This document shows positions 13,950-27,800 of a stretch of DNA of 64,000 nucleotides, piece by piece. The stretch covers positions 16,536,408 through 16,600,407 of the forward strand of contig JAJEKV010000032.1 in NCBI GenBank assembly GCA_021234155.1, read 5' to 3'. Numbering within the stretch: the first letter of the stretch is position 1; each line of letters begins with the position of its first letter. This DNA comes from Isoetes taiwanensis (Eukaryota; Streptophyta; Lycopodiopsida; Isoetales; Isoetaceae). The translations under genes were made by a program, and so were the position numbers. The notes beneath the pieces are model-generated. The model saw only the letters and a program-made list of their open reading frames with translations, had not been told where the DNA came from and did not search any database.

Positions 13950-14640
13950 GATCCCTTCCTTCAAAGCCTTGCATGGACCTTTCTTGCTGCAATCATTCAT
14001 TATGCTACCACAAATACATTTCCCCAGCAAGCATTTGAGGAAATAATACTTACTGCCAGAGTATTAGCCAAGTGGCTGTTTCTTAGTTTTTGGTCTAGGT
14101 TTTGAGCAGTGATACGCAATGGAAAAGCCTCAACATGGTGGCAGAACTGTGTTCTTGGAAGAAACAAAGGAATGGATGGAGAGTGTAAGGGGAAACATAA
14201 AATTTAGAAGCATACCATGTTCAATACAATACTCAACTTAAGGATGCAAATGGTCTGATGGATTATGCAAGATCTGAGCGAAAAAAGGCCTGCAGACCTA
14301 TTCAGAAGATACAGGATTCTACGTGCAAAATTGCATTGAATATGCTTCGGAAGAGCTTTATTCTGTAGAATGGGATGTGATTATAGTAGATGCACCTAGG
14401 GGTTATTTTCCTGAAGCTCAGGAAGAATGGAGTTATCTTCAGCGCTGGAGTTATGGCCAGAAGCAGATCGAACAACCGCACAACTCATATTTTTTGTGCA
14501 TGATGTAGAACCAGTTGAGAGAGGACCTTTTTGCCAGGAATTTTTGTGCTCAAAATATCTGGCTGAGAACCCTACTAAGAGGTTATGGCATTTCCATATA
14601 CCGCCAAGCTCAATCCCAAATCAAAGAGAGTTCTGCTGAT
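13950..14640 (+). pseudogene. DUF579 (IRX15/GXM-like) gene, broken
   Basis: Three reading frames read in succession give the core of a DUF579 protein. The family includes glucuronoxylan 4-O-methyltransferases (GXM) and IRX15, Golgi proteins of secondary-wall xylan synthesis. Landmarks in order are HYATTNTFPQQ (about 13,999), FLVFGLGFE (about 14,080), HGGRTVFLEE (about 14,131), AYHVQYNTQLKDANGLM (about 14,211), YSVEWDVIIVDAPRGYFPEA (about 14,355) and FFVHDVEPVER...QEFLCSKYL (about 14,485). An in-frame TGA falls at 14,110-14,112, one frame change lies near 14,205 and another near 14,425. No intron is seen within it. The usual N-terminal membrane anchor is not recognisable upstream. The motif order is characteristic, so I am fairly sure of the family but not of IRX15 versus GXM. 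Confidence 0.8.
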
Positions 14641-17090
14641 TTTTCTGCTGGGTATGCTTGGTCACGATCTGATTGTTTCACATACTCTTAGCCTACAGGT
14701 GAAGAATTTTTGGTACTTATTGGGGATCAGCAAAACAAGAAAAATCATTAAGCAGGTTGCTTTCCTTCCAAAACTTGCAAAGAACGTCATTCTTCAGATA
14801 TCTTTTAACTTATAGGTATTCTTTTAATGATTATTTTTTTCAATCAAGTTTGCAACTTGTAGAAATGATAGCATGGTACTTAAATAAATCCGTTTGTTCC
14901 CATCCAAACGCAACGATTTGTTGTGAAAAATGGGTATGTTATAGCCATGGTATAATGGTGCTATATTTTAGAAATATGACAGCATATTTCTGGTTGATCA
15001 ACGGAAACACAGAATTTATTTAGTGACAGCATTTTCCCATGATTATTTGGGTATAACGCATCGGAAAAAAAAAAAGGGACCCAACGTTGACACATTCCGG
15101 TTACAATTGAAAATATCCGATTTGGATGCATACATGCAGAAATTGCACATGTGAGCATGGAAAAAATTATGGTAAAAGTAAATAGGTCGTGGTGTAAAAT
15201 CTAATTAGTTTGTAGTAATAACCATCATTGTGTATTTTTTGGCACATTTTATATTGTGTTCTTGGCCAAGATTTTCTAAACAATAACATGCACACTCCTC
15301 AAAAAACAATTCCCTCTGAAATTGCCAAACATCACAAACAAGGGACAAACTGGGGGTTGTGTGAAACGTGGTACAACATCAGAGGGTCACATTGTGAGCA
15401 AGGTTCAAAATTAAAAATTACGCTAGCCAACAAGTTTACCTACAAAAGTTAGCCTCAAACATATTTTACATCAAATCCTACACGAAACCACTAATTTTGA
15501 AATATCTAGCATATAAGAATACACGAAACCCTAGTCAATTTGACTAAATACACATATGGTGCCCCTAATATTCCTGTACACATCAAATATGAATATCGTA
15601 TTTGTATATAGAACACATTGTCTGAACATTTATACTCATTATTCGTTTTTGTTCCGCGCTCTTGATTTTTTACACATGTTTGATAGCTACCTTTGGTGGA
15701 GGAAAAGAAAATAAAGGGGACCCAGTAAGCCACGACTGCTCTTCTTCGAATGATCGTGCCTTTTCTGCTATCGCAAAGCTATTTTGGCACTCCAAATTTT
15801 TCCTTTTTTTTCGCATTTTGCAGATGGTTTGATGCTAGATTCAAGTTTTCGATTTGAGACGAAGGAAAGGGAGAAAAAAGGGCAGCTATATGTTTTGAAT
15901 GATGTCAGACATTTAACTATGCATGTTGTTTAGGCGGGATGCCTTAGCTGCACTACTTTGATTTTCTAGCTCAAGTTTGATTTCAAAAATTTTAAGTACG
16001 AGCAATTTGTATCCAAATAGGACGTGTAATATTTCGCGGCTTTGCCCTATGCTCCATTTCCTCTTCCCAGCATGACGTTCTTTTTGGCTATGCAATGGAC
16101 GCCGCACCTCTACTGGCGGTGTTGAATGCAAGCGTAGTTGCAATAACGTTTCCACCGGCATGGCCACAAAAGCAAAATAAAAACACGAAAATATGCATTT
16201 AGGCCGCGGTGCTTCTTGCATTATCGGTTATGGAACATGAAAACACAAGAAAAGCATCTTGTTTTTAGTTCCAAGAAGCACATTTGCCTCCTGCTCTACT
16301 GGAAGTAGCGTGCATTTGGGACTAAAACCTCGAGCTACACCATCAAGCAATAAACTTACCAGGGCCACGTAATGCGAAAGAATAAACTGCGGATTCGAAA
16401 CATAAAACATGACACCAGCAGGTTCTATTCTATATTTTTCCAATTAAATTTCCTCTAAAACCTCTTTTGTTTCGCGTGCATATTCATCACAGTGGTGCCT
16501 TCGGATATGTCGAACTGGATTGGATAGGCATATTTCAAGATATCATATATTTGTTGAATGGCGATACCGGTTTGTGGTATATGTCTCCCACAAGTTAGAG
16601 ATTTTGCTATATAGGCGAGATTGGTGAAATACTATCACGGTTTGGGTGGAATGTGCTTATTGGTGTTAATTTACATTTGTCTGCGGGTAGCCACAATTAG
16701 AGGGGCGAGGGGAGAAAAATGGGCTCTTCTTTATGTATCCTCATTGCAAAATATACACCAAAATAAAAGGGGGTTTTCAGGGGGAACTTAATTAAAAGTA
16801 TAGAATGAAATGGTTTGTGTTGTGTTGTGCTGTTTTGTCCAGAATTTGGCCCCTTCGAGGCCTTGGAATGTGTGCATATTATGCAAAACAAAGAAGCAAG
16901 GCACAATAATTCCATATGTATAGGAGGACAAAGCAATTACATAACATCAATTTAATGGTATAGTAGAATATTATTGAAGGCATTGTGCTCACATGTAGGC
17001 ATAGATAAATACATAAAACCATTCTTTATCATAACAAGAAATTTATCGCGACGGCCAAGGCCGCTGCGGACATTTCTCTCTATCGATTTT
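14641..17090. other. No recognisable gene
   Basis: AT-rich sequence with short frames only. Frames at 15,913-16,221 and 16,228-16,443 on the minus strand show no recognised domain. Confidence 0.35.
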
Positions 17091-17620
17091 CATTCTATTC
17101 TATTCTATTCTATCGATTTTCATGTATTATGGAAGTGACTTCCCTCTATTGGCTCACTTACTAATTAGAACTCGGTTTACCCTAGATTCTATGAAGGTTC
17201 CCTTACGTGCCATAGGGATTCCCATGATTCTCGTACGATTCCTCTAGGTTCTCCAAGATTCTCTTATGATTTTGTTGGGTTCCCCAAGATTCTATAAAGA
17301 TTACCCCATTCTCTTAATATTCTGATGCATTCTCTAATATTCTATGAATCCCTTAGATTCTCTAAGATTCTATCAAGATCCTCCTAGATGCTCTAACTTT
17401 CCTCTCGATTCCCTTAAATACCAGAAGATTCCCCAATAATATATAAAGTTTCCCATAGATTCTCGAAGATTCTACGAAGTTTCTCTAGGGTTCTCTAAGG
17501 TTCTATAAGGATTTTTTTAGAGTCTCTTAAGATTTGTCTAAATTCCTAAAGATTCTCTCAAGATTCTCTAAGATTCTAGGAATACTTCACATAGGTTCTC
17601 TAAGATTCCATGAAGATTCT
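17091..17620. repeat. Degenerate minisatellite of 'GATTCTCTAA'-like units
   Basis: The tract begins with a short TATTC pentamer run (17,091-17,116). From about 17,180 the words 'agattct', 'gattctctaa' and 'ggttctctaag' then recur every 10-20 bases. Units are heavily mutated but in phase over about 440 bases. A 141-codon frame starts inside the tail (17,534), but its first 35 codons are simply translated repeat, so I do not call it a gene. Confidence 0.7.
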
Positions 17621-17957
17621 CCATATTTCAATGACATTGGCTGTAAGAACTTTGAAGCAAATGTGAAGATGATACGCGATTATTGGAAAGAACTTCGACG
17701 AGAAGTATCCAATGGCGTGGGGTTCTCCTTGATCAGACTCAATCATTGTGGGATATGGTTGTTGGAAGAAGAGGCAAGAAAAAAGAAGATTTCTAGAATG
17801 CTACAGTGCCACCTCATCCTTTCCACATTAATTATAGTGCCACTTCTTGGCACCAGCTTTAACCTACTCAACAAGTTCGCACACGTGTCAAGGTTTTGGA
17901 ATAGAATGTTGGATAACAAAATGTTGAGGTGTCAATTTTTAGAAAGAATTCATTGGT
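17621..17957 (+). other. Open frame after the minisatellite, unassigned
   Basis: The frame at 17,534-17,959 continues past the repeat for about 110 codons. This part has ordinary composition (ANVKMIRDYWKELRREVSNG, then a hydrophobic stretch 'LILSTLIIVPLLGT'). I recognise no family and see no introns or promoter. It may be chance or a decayed fragment. Confidence 0.2.
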
Positions 17958-18103
17958 AATAAATACGCCTTGGGACATGTGTCAAAAAAAGGCCTTAAAA
18001 GTGTTCAAAACGTTATCTAAACTATATTATCCAAAGTGTCAGAAATAAATAAGCCTTTGGACACGTGTCAAAAAATGGCTTTAAAAGTGTTACAAACGGA
18101 TAA
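17958..18103. repeat. 86-base tandem duplication with CACGTGTC-type motif
   Basis: Two copies of a block of the form 'aaata.gcct..ggaca.gtgtcaaaaaa.ggc.ttaaaagtgtt' start at about 17,961 and 18,047. The second contains CACGTGTC and the first CATGTGTC. A further CACGTGTC lies at 17,882. CACGTGTC is an ABRE/G-box-type word in plants, but no gene follows closely. Confidence 0.65.
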
Positions 18104-21100
18104 GCCTACGTGTTCACAAAACAAACATGGATCCTTAGAGAATATTCTATAGGAATCTTGCCTATCTCTACATATGTAATTCAGTTTGCAATTTTTCATT
18201 TTTGTTTTTGTTCCTTCCCTGAATTTTTACCAGCATTTGCCAATCTTTTTTTTCTTTTAACCGCATACGAGTCACGAAGATCATCTATTAGTTAAAATGC
18301 AGGCTTAAAGCTCGACTACCGCGATACCCTAGCACAAAAGCAGGCTTCTCGCGGCTACCCTAGCACTTTGTGTGAGGGCCTCTGTTTATATCCTTGGTTT
18401 TGCTTAGAAATTTCTCACTGAAATTTACGTCTATGTGTCGATGTAAAGGCCAAAGTGATCTAGATTCTTCTTTGGGCGGATTACTTCGCGAGCATGCAAA
18501 GGGGCATCAAAGTTTTGCGTTGTTTTAAGTTTATCTAGAAATTAGTATTATCTGGCAATAGAATCAGTGCGGACATGGATCTTCTTTGCTTTTGGATTTT
18601 CTTACGTGATTTACGGATCAATGCGGTATGTGTATTCTTTAGGTTGGAAGCTGCCTTGGCTTAAACAGGATTTATGTTATGCCAAATAGCGATGCTAGGA
18701 TCTTCAATGCGAGAAAGAAATATTGTTTTGATGATTTTGAAAAAGCAAAGGGATGCTCAGATGATGCTCAAAAGGCAATAAGTTAAATCTAGAGTTCAAT
18801 GTGGGCGACAATAGGATTAAATCTAAGAGTTGGAGCCAGGCTGCCGGAGGAAGAAAGAAAAGAAGGCGACCCTCCGGCAAAGCGACCCATCAGCTTTGGA
18901 GGTATGTGTCATCTTTTCTTTAAAGGCTACGGTAGTGCTTGAATCAAAATTTTCTTCTGAGACCTAAGATCGAAGCGATCACGAGTTCGATTTTTGCTTC
19001 TTCAAAAAGCTCTTGATGCGGTAGTTTGCTTCCCGTTTTGAAAAGATGAAAAGTAAAGAGGAGAAATTAGCGTTCCTTTGTAGCCTCACCCGCCAGACTT
19101 CTGGCCATGGCCTGCTTCAAACAGTCTACTTTCGCGAGATCCTACATAAAAGGCAAATGGTGAACTTTGATTCGCAGCAGATAATTTATTCAGCTATGGG
19201 CAAGCTGATGGGTGGGCATCATTTTTGAGGTGCTCACACTTTTGAACAAGGGTGTTTTAGCTTCGTTACTCATTCTCTCTCACTTCTTTCAAAAGCCTCC
19301 CAAAATTTCAGAAAAAAGTGGCTACATAAGCGTTCCATCATCATCATTATTAGCCATGTTAAAATCCTGCAGCCATCCGTAAAGTAATTTGATCGCTAAC
19401 TCATTTCATCCCACAAGACATCATACCAAACCGGTAAAATTAAAGGGCTCTTATTCTTTCCTCTTCGATTATGGATAAGGCATATGACTAATAAACAATG
19501 GAGGAGGACCACACATGCGCATGTCCACTAAGATACAAAGATGGAGGACTGATAGCGCGCCAAACCAAACATTGGAAAAATGGGACCAACTTATTTACGT
19601 GGTGTCTACATTGATGCTTATCAAGTCAAATCTATGAGAGAATCCACTATGAATACTACATGTATCAATCTAATATTCCTCATAAACATAACCTCTAAAT
19701 GGCTCCTGTTAGATTACGGATCAGAGTTCTTTACCCAAGGATGAAGTTACATTGTCTATAGTGGAAGATCATCAAGTCGACACACCAATGTTTTGCGCTG
19801 ATAAAATCATGGGGTTTAACTTCCCGCGTAAGTGTATGTCGAAATGCCTGAAAGCATTTTGCTTTCTTTGCATTGATTATCTTATACAAGGTGGCCGCGC
19901 GATAAATTTCTTGTAGCAATTATCCTTCTATGAGTAAGCGGTTTCAATTTACGTTACATGCTTAATTTCTTCCTTAAAAATTATAATTGGCATGACCGCG
20001 TTACATCCATCGCATTTATAAGCGGACACATGCATTTATTCGCGACCGATAATACTTGCATTTAATACCGCAGCGTTAACGGAAGTGGGCCTGTGGTAGG
20101 CAGGATTTGAAGCGACTAAATTTTGGAGAGATAGCGAGGAAGAACCCACACTATGGATCTCTTGGGGCGCTTACTTCAATTCCTAAGCAAAATCGATTAT
20201 AAAAGCGTTGCCTTACCATTTACTGGGACACTTGCCCGAATCCTTAAGCCTGACCTCAATCGGGCCAGTTTCAAGGCGAAGCGATATAGTAGAGCAAATT
20301 AAGCCACCGCACAATCGTTCTTAAAACAAAGGAAAAGAAGGGGGTCAAAAGCTCACGTTTCTTCGGCACCGAGGCTCCATGCTTGCAATAAAAAAACTCT
20401 GTTCACAAATCAATGCTACGTTCTAAAATTTCGTGATGGGGAACATCACGAAGGATCAATTTCAGGCCAAATATTTATTCCACTTTATTATTAAAGCTTG
20501 AAACCCGAGGAGAAGCGGGGCTACGAAAGAAATGGCGAACATTATGGACTCAGATGCACGTGGTCTTCTCTCTCTATCTTCCTTTCAGTCAGCGTCCTAA
20601 TATCGTCCGCGAGGTGAATTATCGTCCTTTTGCACTTACTTTTTGAACTTGTAGCCCATCTTTGGCGGTTTGTCGTAACATATGTCGAAATTAAGTTCTC
20701 CTTTGAATTGTTGCAGCATTATGATCCCTTTTTTTGTGAAATTATGTTGTATGGTTAAAACTTTTGTTTCATGCAATGCCAATGACGTAATTTCACCATA
20801 GTGAACAAGCATGGCTCAACCCAAGGAATTGCTATTGTGCGACCTCAGTTCTTTGATGGATTTACTTGCCAACATGTCGAGGCCAATTGACCCGGTGTCC
20901 ATCTTTACGTTTTCCATACATTGCCTATTGCCGATGGTGGTTCTATGATAGGGTGCTCACCTATTTAACATCAATAGTTCTTGACCACTAATTTCAATAA
21001 CATACCAGTTGCCTTTTAATGGTTTGAAATTTAACATATCTCAATAATGCCTTTAGATATTAACCATATATGCTATAAAACTAGAAGCGTATGCGTGATC

Positions 21101-24100
21101 AGAACATGATGTCGTCGAAACACCAAGCTCGGTTTATAGAAGCGTATATGTACGATTCTAATAAAAGTATATTCCCGAAAAGTATGGACATTTTAGATGA
21201 AAATAAAATTAGGAAACAGTGGAATGTTTGAAAATGCTAGTAGGAGATGTCTTTAAATGAAGACGTAATGTGGAATTTTCGCAAGCATCATCCTTGATCC
21301 AACATCCTTTATGCCAAAATTGTGCATCACGTTGAAGAAGATTACAAAGGCCTATTAATAGGACATATACCCATATTACTAGCGGTATTCTTGTTTCTTA
21401 ACTTGTCATTTTCGGGAGTGTAAAGTGAAGATAAAGGGGCCAAATTCATTGATCTAATGCGCTTATCAATCAATGAACTAAGCGGATCAGGAAAGTGTTA
21501 TCATATCACAATAGTAACATACTACAGATTACAAGATCCTACTTCATATCCCATAAAGGTGCAGCCACACTTGCCTTAAGAGGAACTCTATAAAGGGAAT
21601 TCCTATGACAACATTGAGCGTAAAATGCAAGAGAAGATTGCATTTGATATCATGAAATCATCATTCTAAGTTACAAATTGATGTTGAAAAATAATGTGAC
21701 CATATCATTGCCATAGATAAGATTGCTTGTTGGATTTGGGACATACCTCACGGCTGCAATTGTGTTTTTACTTTCTATAAATTGGATCAAATGTCTTTAT
21801 CGCATTTATTCCCAATGCCATGTACAAATAAGGATAGGAATTATTGTTTTAATTGCTATTTATTTGGTAAAATATATGTAACAAATATTTTTGTTATTCC
21901 ATCATTAACAATTTAAAGCTTAACACCAATTTCGATATAAATCCATTTGTATGAGGCCCAACACCATTATTCCATCTCACACATGCTACCTTTGTGATTA
22001 ACCATCTATAATAATGCACATTACATCAACACAATGGGTTTTCCTAGCTGCCAATGTCTATTTAAAAATGTCCTTGAGTGTTGGAAGTTTACCGCTGGCG
22101 AAGGCTTTGCAAGGGCGATAAACAAACTTTGGAGAAATAAGAAGCCTTATTTAACATACTCAAATTTGACATGAATTATACCAACGTGGAGAGCTCCAAT
22201 GCACAGGCTGCAAAATAGTTGCAATAATGAAATATTTTACAAATTAAATTCGGAGTTACGATGGCTATCTTGAGAAATACCTTAGAGACTAGATTTCCTA
22301 AACAGGAGTTCAGAGTCCAAAAACAATAGTTAAAAATCCTTTCTTTGAATTCTCAATTTGTTTCAAGCTCAAAATACCTATCGATTGGAATGCATTATAT
22401 AATCCAAGGAGCAAGTAGCTAAGTGAAAATAGGAAATCATATAGTGGATTAATAATGTTAAAAGCTATTTATTGTATTCAAATTAGGCATCGCGAGACAT
22501 ACCCTGTGACATATCTCTTTGGAATGATGCGGACCAATGAAGCAATCAAAAGTGACCCGGTAATGAATATTGACCAGTAGCAATAAACATTTTTTTCCAT
22601 CCTTTTGAGAGCAGGTAGTTAAGAGATGCATTATTTAGCTCATATATTCTACGCTGTGAAGTTCACATCTCACCATTCTGGCAAAACTTCATATCTGATT
22701 GAAACACATCATGCAAAGCATTGGCTTCAAATTACTTGATCTATTAAAAGCTTCAAAGTATGACAAACCCATCTTCTTCTATTATCCCGGATATAAAGCC
22801 CACGGCTATGGGAGGCAAAACATAAGCAAATTGAGAACTTAGAAAAAGCATTAGCCAGTCATGGGATGCCCGTGTTAGATGAGAGCTTGCATGCGAGAAT
22901 AGTTCCAACTACCGTAGTTTGCATCAATTATCACGGGTGCCCATTGAAAAATGCATATGTTTATCCATTTACTTGAAAAGGACCATGAGAATGCAATTTC
23001 AAACTTGCATAGCGCTTCAAAAATAAAATGCCTATAAGGCTCTAAAGCACCCCTCTTTTTTTATCAGATGTAAAACTATATTTGCAATGGTGCGGCGTGA
23101 AGGTGGGCGACATCTTACAAAGACTATGCAGCCCGATGCATCACAATGGAACAATGCGGAAAACAACCCCAAAGGATCCGGTACCCACAGGCTGAAAGCA
23201 AAGAGACCTTGTTAGGATGCTTAATTCAAATGTGAACACATGATGTCTGCTTGATAAGCCAAAGAGACCATCGATTGCCCATTACAACATGATTGTAGTT
23301 TACAGAGTATGTAACGTTCCACTCCCATTCCCATCCCAGTCGTGACTTCAAGCTCCTACTAATGAGTTACATTTATCCAAATTATGCAAGAAAGCATTTG
23401 CGTACATATCTATAAAAATATGCCTTATCATCCTATGGTTCACCTTATCATGTCAGGATTTCATGTCATTGCATCTCTTTGGGAAGCCCTTTGGTCACAC
23501 CATTTGTTTTCTATTTTAGGGCTGCAACCATATCATCACTTCCTCCTAGATTTGTGGCTAAAGCACGTGCCATATAATTTTTCCTGTTTGAATCTTACCT
23601 ACGATGTTTCCTTGTTGTCATGTTAGAGCTTGGCCTTCTTGGGGCAATACGTATTTCTTAACAATCAAAAGTGACGAGATACTTGAAATCATTTCCGTTG
23701 TATAAATATGTCTTTTTCATCTAAAAGCAGTGTAAGCAAAAGAATGCAGTATTGCTTCCCATTTAGTGCAGGAAACAAGTCTCAATACGGCTTTAAAAAA
23801 ACAATGTAAAAACCATGAAGAATCTAAAATACCATCGGACATAAAATCAATTAATAGATTCGGCCACATATTTGAGTGCATCACCACAACATGGCGTCAT
23901 TAGCAATGTAGAACTCCAAATCATGACTCACGAAGATATATAGAGTAATAGCATGAAAGCATTACATTCAAGCGGTCTTACACTCATTTATTTACATTAC
24001 CAAAATTTTCTTCTTTTGTCCTCAACAATTTGCATTCAAAGCATTCAAGTGAGCAAGCAAATTTGAAGAAACAAATCAAGATAAAGAAATAGAGTGAAGT

Positions 24101-24488
24101 CTGAGGGCATCTGGCGGAGCTAAGAATTTTACATTCTGCATTTTACTTCATCATATACTATGTGTTTTGTAAAGATTTGAAACAGGTTTAGCGGTGTATT
24201 AAAGCGAAGGTCTTTTTAAGCAAGGTGAGCTTTGTTAGAAAAATGGATAACTTAAAGATTTTAAATTAAATGCCCACGAAAGCAAAAATGGAGGTAGAGA
24301 TTTACCCGCAGGAGATGAAACAACCTTTCGGGCCTCATGCGGTTGGTGAAAGATTATAATGTGAAATGATGATTCAAAGCAAGACCAAATCCAGGGCAAA
24401 TGCGAATTCGAAGGCAATATTCATTTCATGTCCCTTGCCCCAAATGCATAGTAGTGAAGCGGTGGATCTCAACTTGTTTCTTGCCCAG
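18104..24488. other. Long stretch without recognisable genes
   Basis: About 6.4 kb of AT-rich DNA. Frames do not exceed about 80 codons and none matches a family I know. I see no terminal repeats, tRNA genes or hairpins worth naming. It is most likely decayed transposon DNA, but no family can be assigned. Confidence 0.35.
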
Positions 24489-24836
24489 ACACGGTTTCCC
24501 TTGACGAAGATCACGTAGGCGCGGATCCACGTATTTCAAGATTTGAGGTAATATCTTATCCTGTTGATCGTTGATCGTGAACTCACGGTAGAAAAATGCA
24601 TTGCAATGAGGTGGTGGTAGTGAAACCCGGTGTGATGGAGGAACGGCGAACTTTCTTTTGAACACGGTTTCCCTTGACGAGAAGATCACAGGCGCCCGGA
24701 TCCACGTATTTCAAGATTTCGAGAAAGTTATATCTTACCTCATTGTCACGGGTGAGTCGCGGAGCTGTTAAGAAAAATGCGTACTTTTGTGAGGGTGGTA
24801 TGACCAAGAATCGTAAAGCTGTGAGACGATTGTGAT
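24489..24836. repeat. 173-base tandem duplication, two copies
   Basis: The segment starting 'acggtttcccttgacga' and continuing with 'gatcac..ggcgc..ggatccacgtatttcaagattt' begins at 24,491 and again at 24,664. The later part of the unit ('tatctta.c', 'gaaaaatgc', 'gtggta') is also shared but less similar. The unit overlaps minus-strand frames that simply repeat. Confidence 0.7.
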
Positions 24837-27800
24837 GAGGAAGAATTAAGTAGAAAGCGAGGAAGATCATGTAGGTGTCCGGTCTCGCAATTTCATTCAA
24901 ATTTTGCAATCAAAGCGGCAGCATAGATCATAGAAGGAGCCCGGCCGAAAGGAAGGCATACATGGAGGCCGGCCCGAAAGGCGCCGCTGCGGCGTTCATC
25001 GTTCCATGCGGTTGCCACGAACAATTACCAACACCTTACCGAAATAAAAAAGAAGATGTGTTGCATTATTAGCGTCCCTAAGGCTAAGCATTCAAAGGTG
25101 CACCAAAAATTCCGGACTAGGGAAATATGGGACCTACATAATTTTTCATGCCAGCAGGACTTGGGATGGACTTGGGATCTAAGCGGCATGATATGGTGCG
25201 GTATCCTATCTTTTGAAAAGTTCTTGGCGAAGAGTAGGAGTGATCTTCCTAAAATTCCATTTTGCACCATAGGGCTATTTGAGGTCGAGATATAACAAAG
25301 GAAATGTAGAATTGGGCCTAGAATTAAACTCCATGAGAACAATTGCAATTACTAGGGCGGTTGCAATTCTTGGACTACATGCTTGGTGAGAAATGGTGAA
25401 TGATTTCAGCGGACCTCTTAAACCACAATGAGGGAGGTATTGCGCTCTTCAATTTGTTCAGTTTAAACAACCGATGTGGAGTAAGGGTAGCACATGGAGT
25501 GGGGGATTGTTGATAACCATGGAAGCTACCTTTATAATGTTAAGTCTTGAGCGTTATATTGTCTAGTGCATAGGCCGACATGTCTCGAATATCTGAGGGA
25601 ACCTAATCTAAGATAGGGTCGATGGACCATATTAACTTGCTTTGACAATGCAATGCGATTAGAAAAAGAGGAGGCTAGCTTTGCCAAAGGGACATCCATT
25701 GTATATCTGAAGAAAGTTGAAGCAAACAACAATATATCAAACTAAAGGGATCAGCCCAGGTGCCAAGTTTATATATATGGTTTGGCGGATTCCATTTGAG
25801 CCCGTAATCAAAGGGTTTAGTGCCTCCTAAGGGGCTTGTTAGAAGAAGGGGCGATTTGGAATAACCGCGCTAAAGATTAGGTGTGGCGTGGGGCGAGACC
25901 CTAATCAAAAGATACAAACCACATTTTATAAGAGTTACGAACAATAAGAATGAATCTATGTATTACAAATGAATCTTTCTTGAACAAATAAATTGTGGTG
26001 TTTTTCTTCAAAAATCGACAAATAATCTCTAGTTTATATTCAAAATCCGATTGGAGCATGACACTTACCCAGGCAAATTATCACAGTTAGAGCTCTGGGG
26101 ATTTTGAAGCTGTTAGAATACATGAATGCGTTGACAATGGCCATATGAACAATTTTTCAAAACTTCGAGGGGTAGATCGTGAATTATGACAAAACATAAG
26201 GATATCTAATAGTTTTTCCCTATTTTATGTTATTCATTGACATGTATTCTTATAAATGTCGGGTGATAAATTTGTTGAATTCATAGTGGTTGAGATGAAA
26301 AGCAATGAACAGGTTTCGTTAGGCATCTTCTCTAGCCTACGATCGGTCTGTTTTTCTTCGGCTCCTTTAGCGATGGGTCATCGAGGATAGCATTTCTATT
26401 CTTCAGGCTTATTCACACAAATATCACTTTCGGCTTGGTGACTTGATGGAGGCACGCTGTTTGGAGTTACCGAGAATTTTCCACACTACTCCTTGAGGCA
26501 AACACATGTAGGAGGTCGAGGAGAGGAAAATACACCGATTATGGAGTTCACCGCATCTCAATCTTGTGTGATTTCCTCTTGCCGAGTCAAAATCGAACTC
26601 GAAGTAACCACCAAATTAGACACCAATGAAGCACGAGCACAAGGATGATTGTTTGCCATTTGCCAAGCATGGGAGTTTGAAACCCGGGCCTTAAGCGTCG
26701 ATACATATCTGCGGTGGAAAGGCTGGCTGGATTAAGCTGAAAGACAGAGGAAAAGAATCAGCATTAAGGAAGCCTTTGGTACGCAAAACCATCATAAAGC
26801 GGAGTCCACGATTGTTAGTACCATCAGCTTGAGCACAAAGCCGGAGACAACTAGAAGAATCATGCCTTAGCTCGAATCTGGGTAGAATCTCACTGTAGCC
26901 CGGCAACCCAATTTGAACAGCCAGCATTTTCCACAAAAACCTTCACGACCTAAATTGTCATTGGGAAACCTAATTAATCAAGGAGTTGCATAATGAAGAG
27001 GGCATAACTCTAAGCCATGACCTATTCACGCCAGATAAAATTATCCAAAGAATTGAGGCCAAAAAGCTTCTGCGGCAACACAAAGTCATAAGCCACGAGC
27101 TCGATGTTGACTTGTTTGGTTTAGGACTTTACCGAGTCATAAGCAAAACCTAAGCTCTCAAGGTTGGCCAATTTGTCATAAACCACGAGCTATCTTCGAC
27201 TCAGGATGTCAACCCTCCATGAGGCCAACGAATCCTAAATTTGCATCAATTAGCATGTCGCTCTTTATTTATACTAAAACCAGATTTTTAAGAAAAATCC
27301 TTAATTTGTCATTTGCATTTCGCATTCAGGGCATAAATCATAGTACAGAATCAGGGAAGGGAACTAGAATGTATCTGGGAGAAAGCGTTATCAAAGGGAT
27401 TGATCGGTACATGAGCTTGGATGGATCGCGGATGGAAAAATTAAAATTTGGAAGCGGAAGTTAAGGGGGATGGAGGTCTTCAGATGGAGTGGAGCATTTA
27501 GTTTCTTGTGAGAAGCATGGAAGAGGCGATTATCGGGATATAGCGAGATACACCAACAAGCCAATCGAATCCGGACGCAACTTGGGAATAAGTAACACAG
27601 AATTTTGGTCCTTGATGTCCGGCATTTGGTATATTTTACAAACAACAAATAACTAAGGAAAACTTCGATGGACATTAGCTACACTCACTTTAATCACGTA
27701 AAAGGTCATTTCATAGCTACTAAATGAAATTCAAACCCTATAAAATTCATAAACTTATGGTATGGCAGGATAACCAGCAACATAGGTACCTCTAAGTCTC

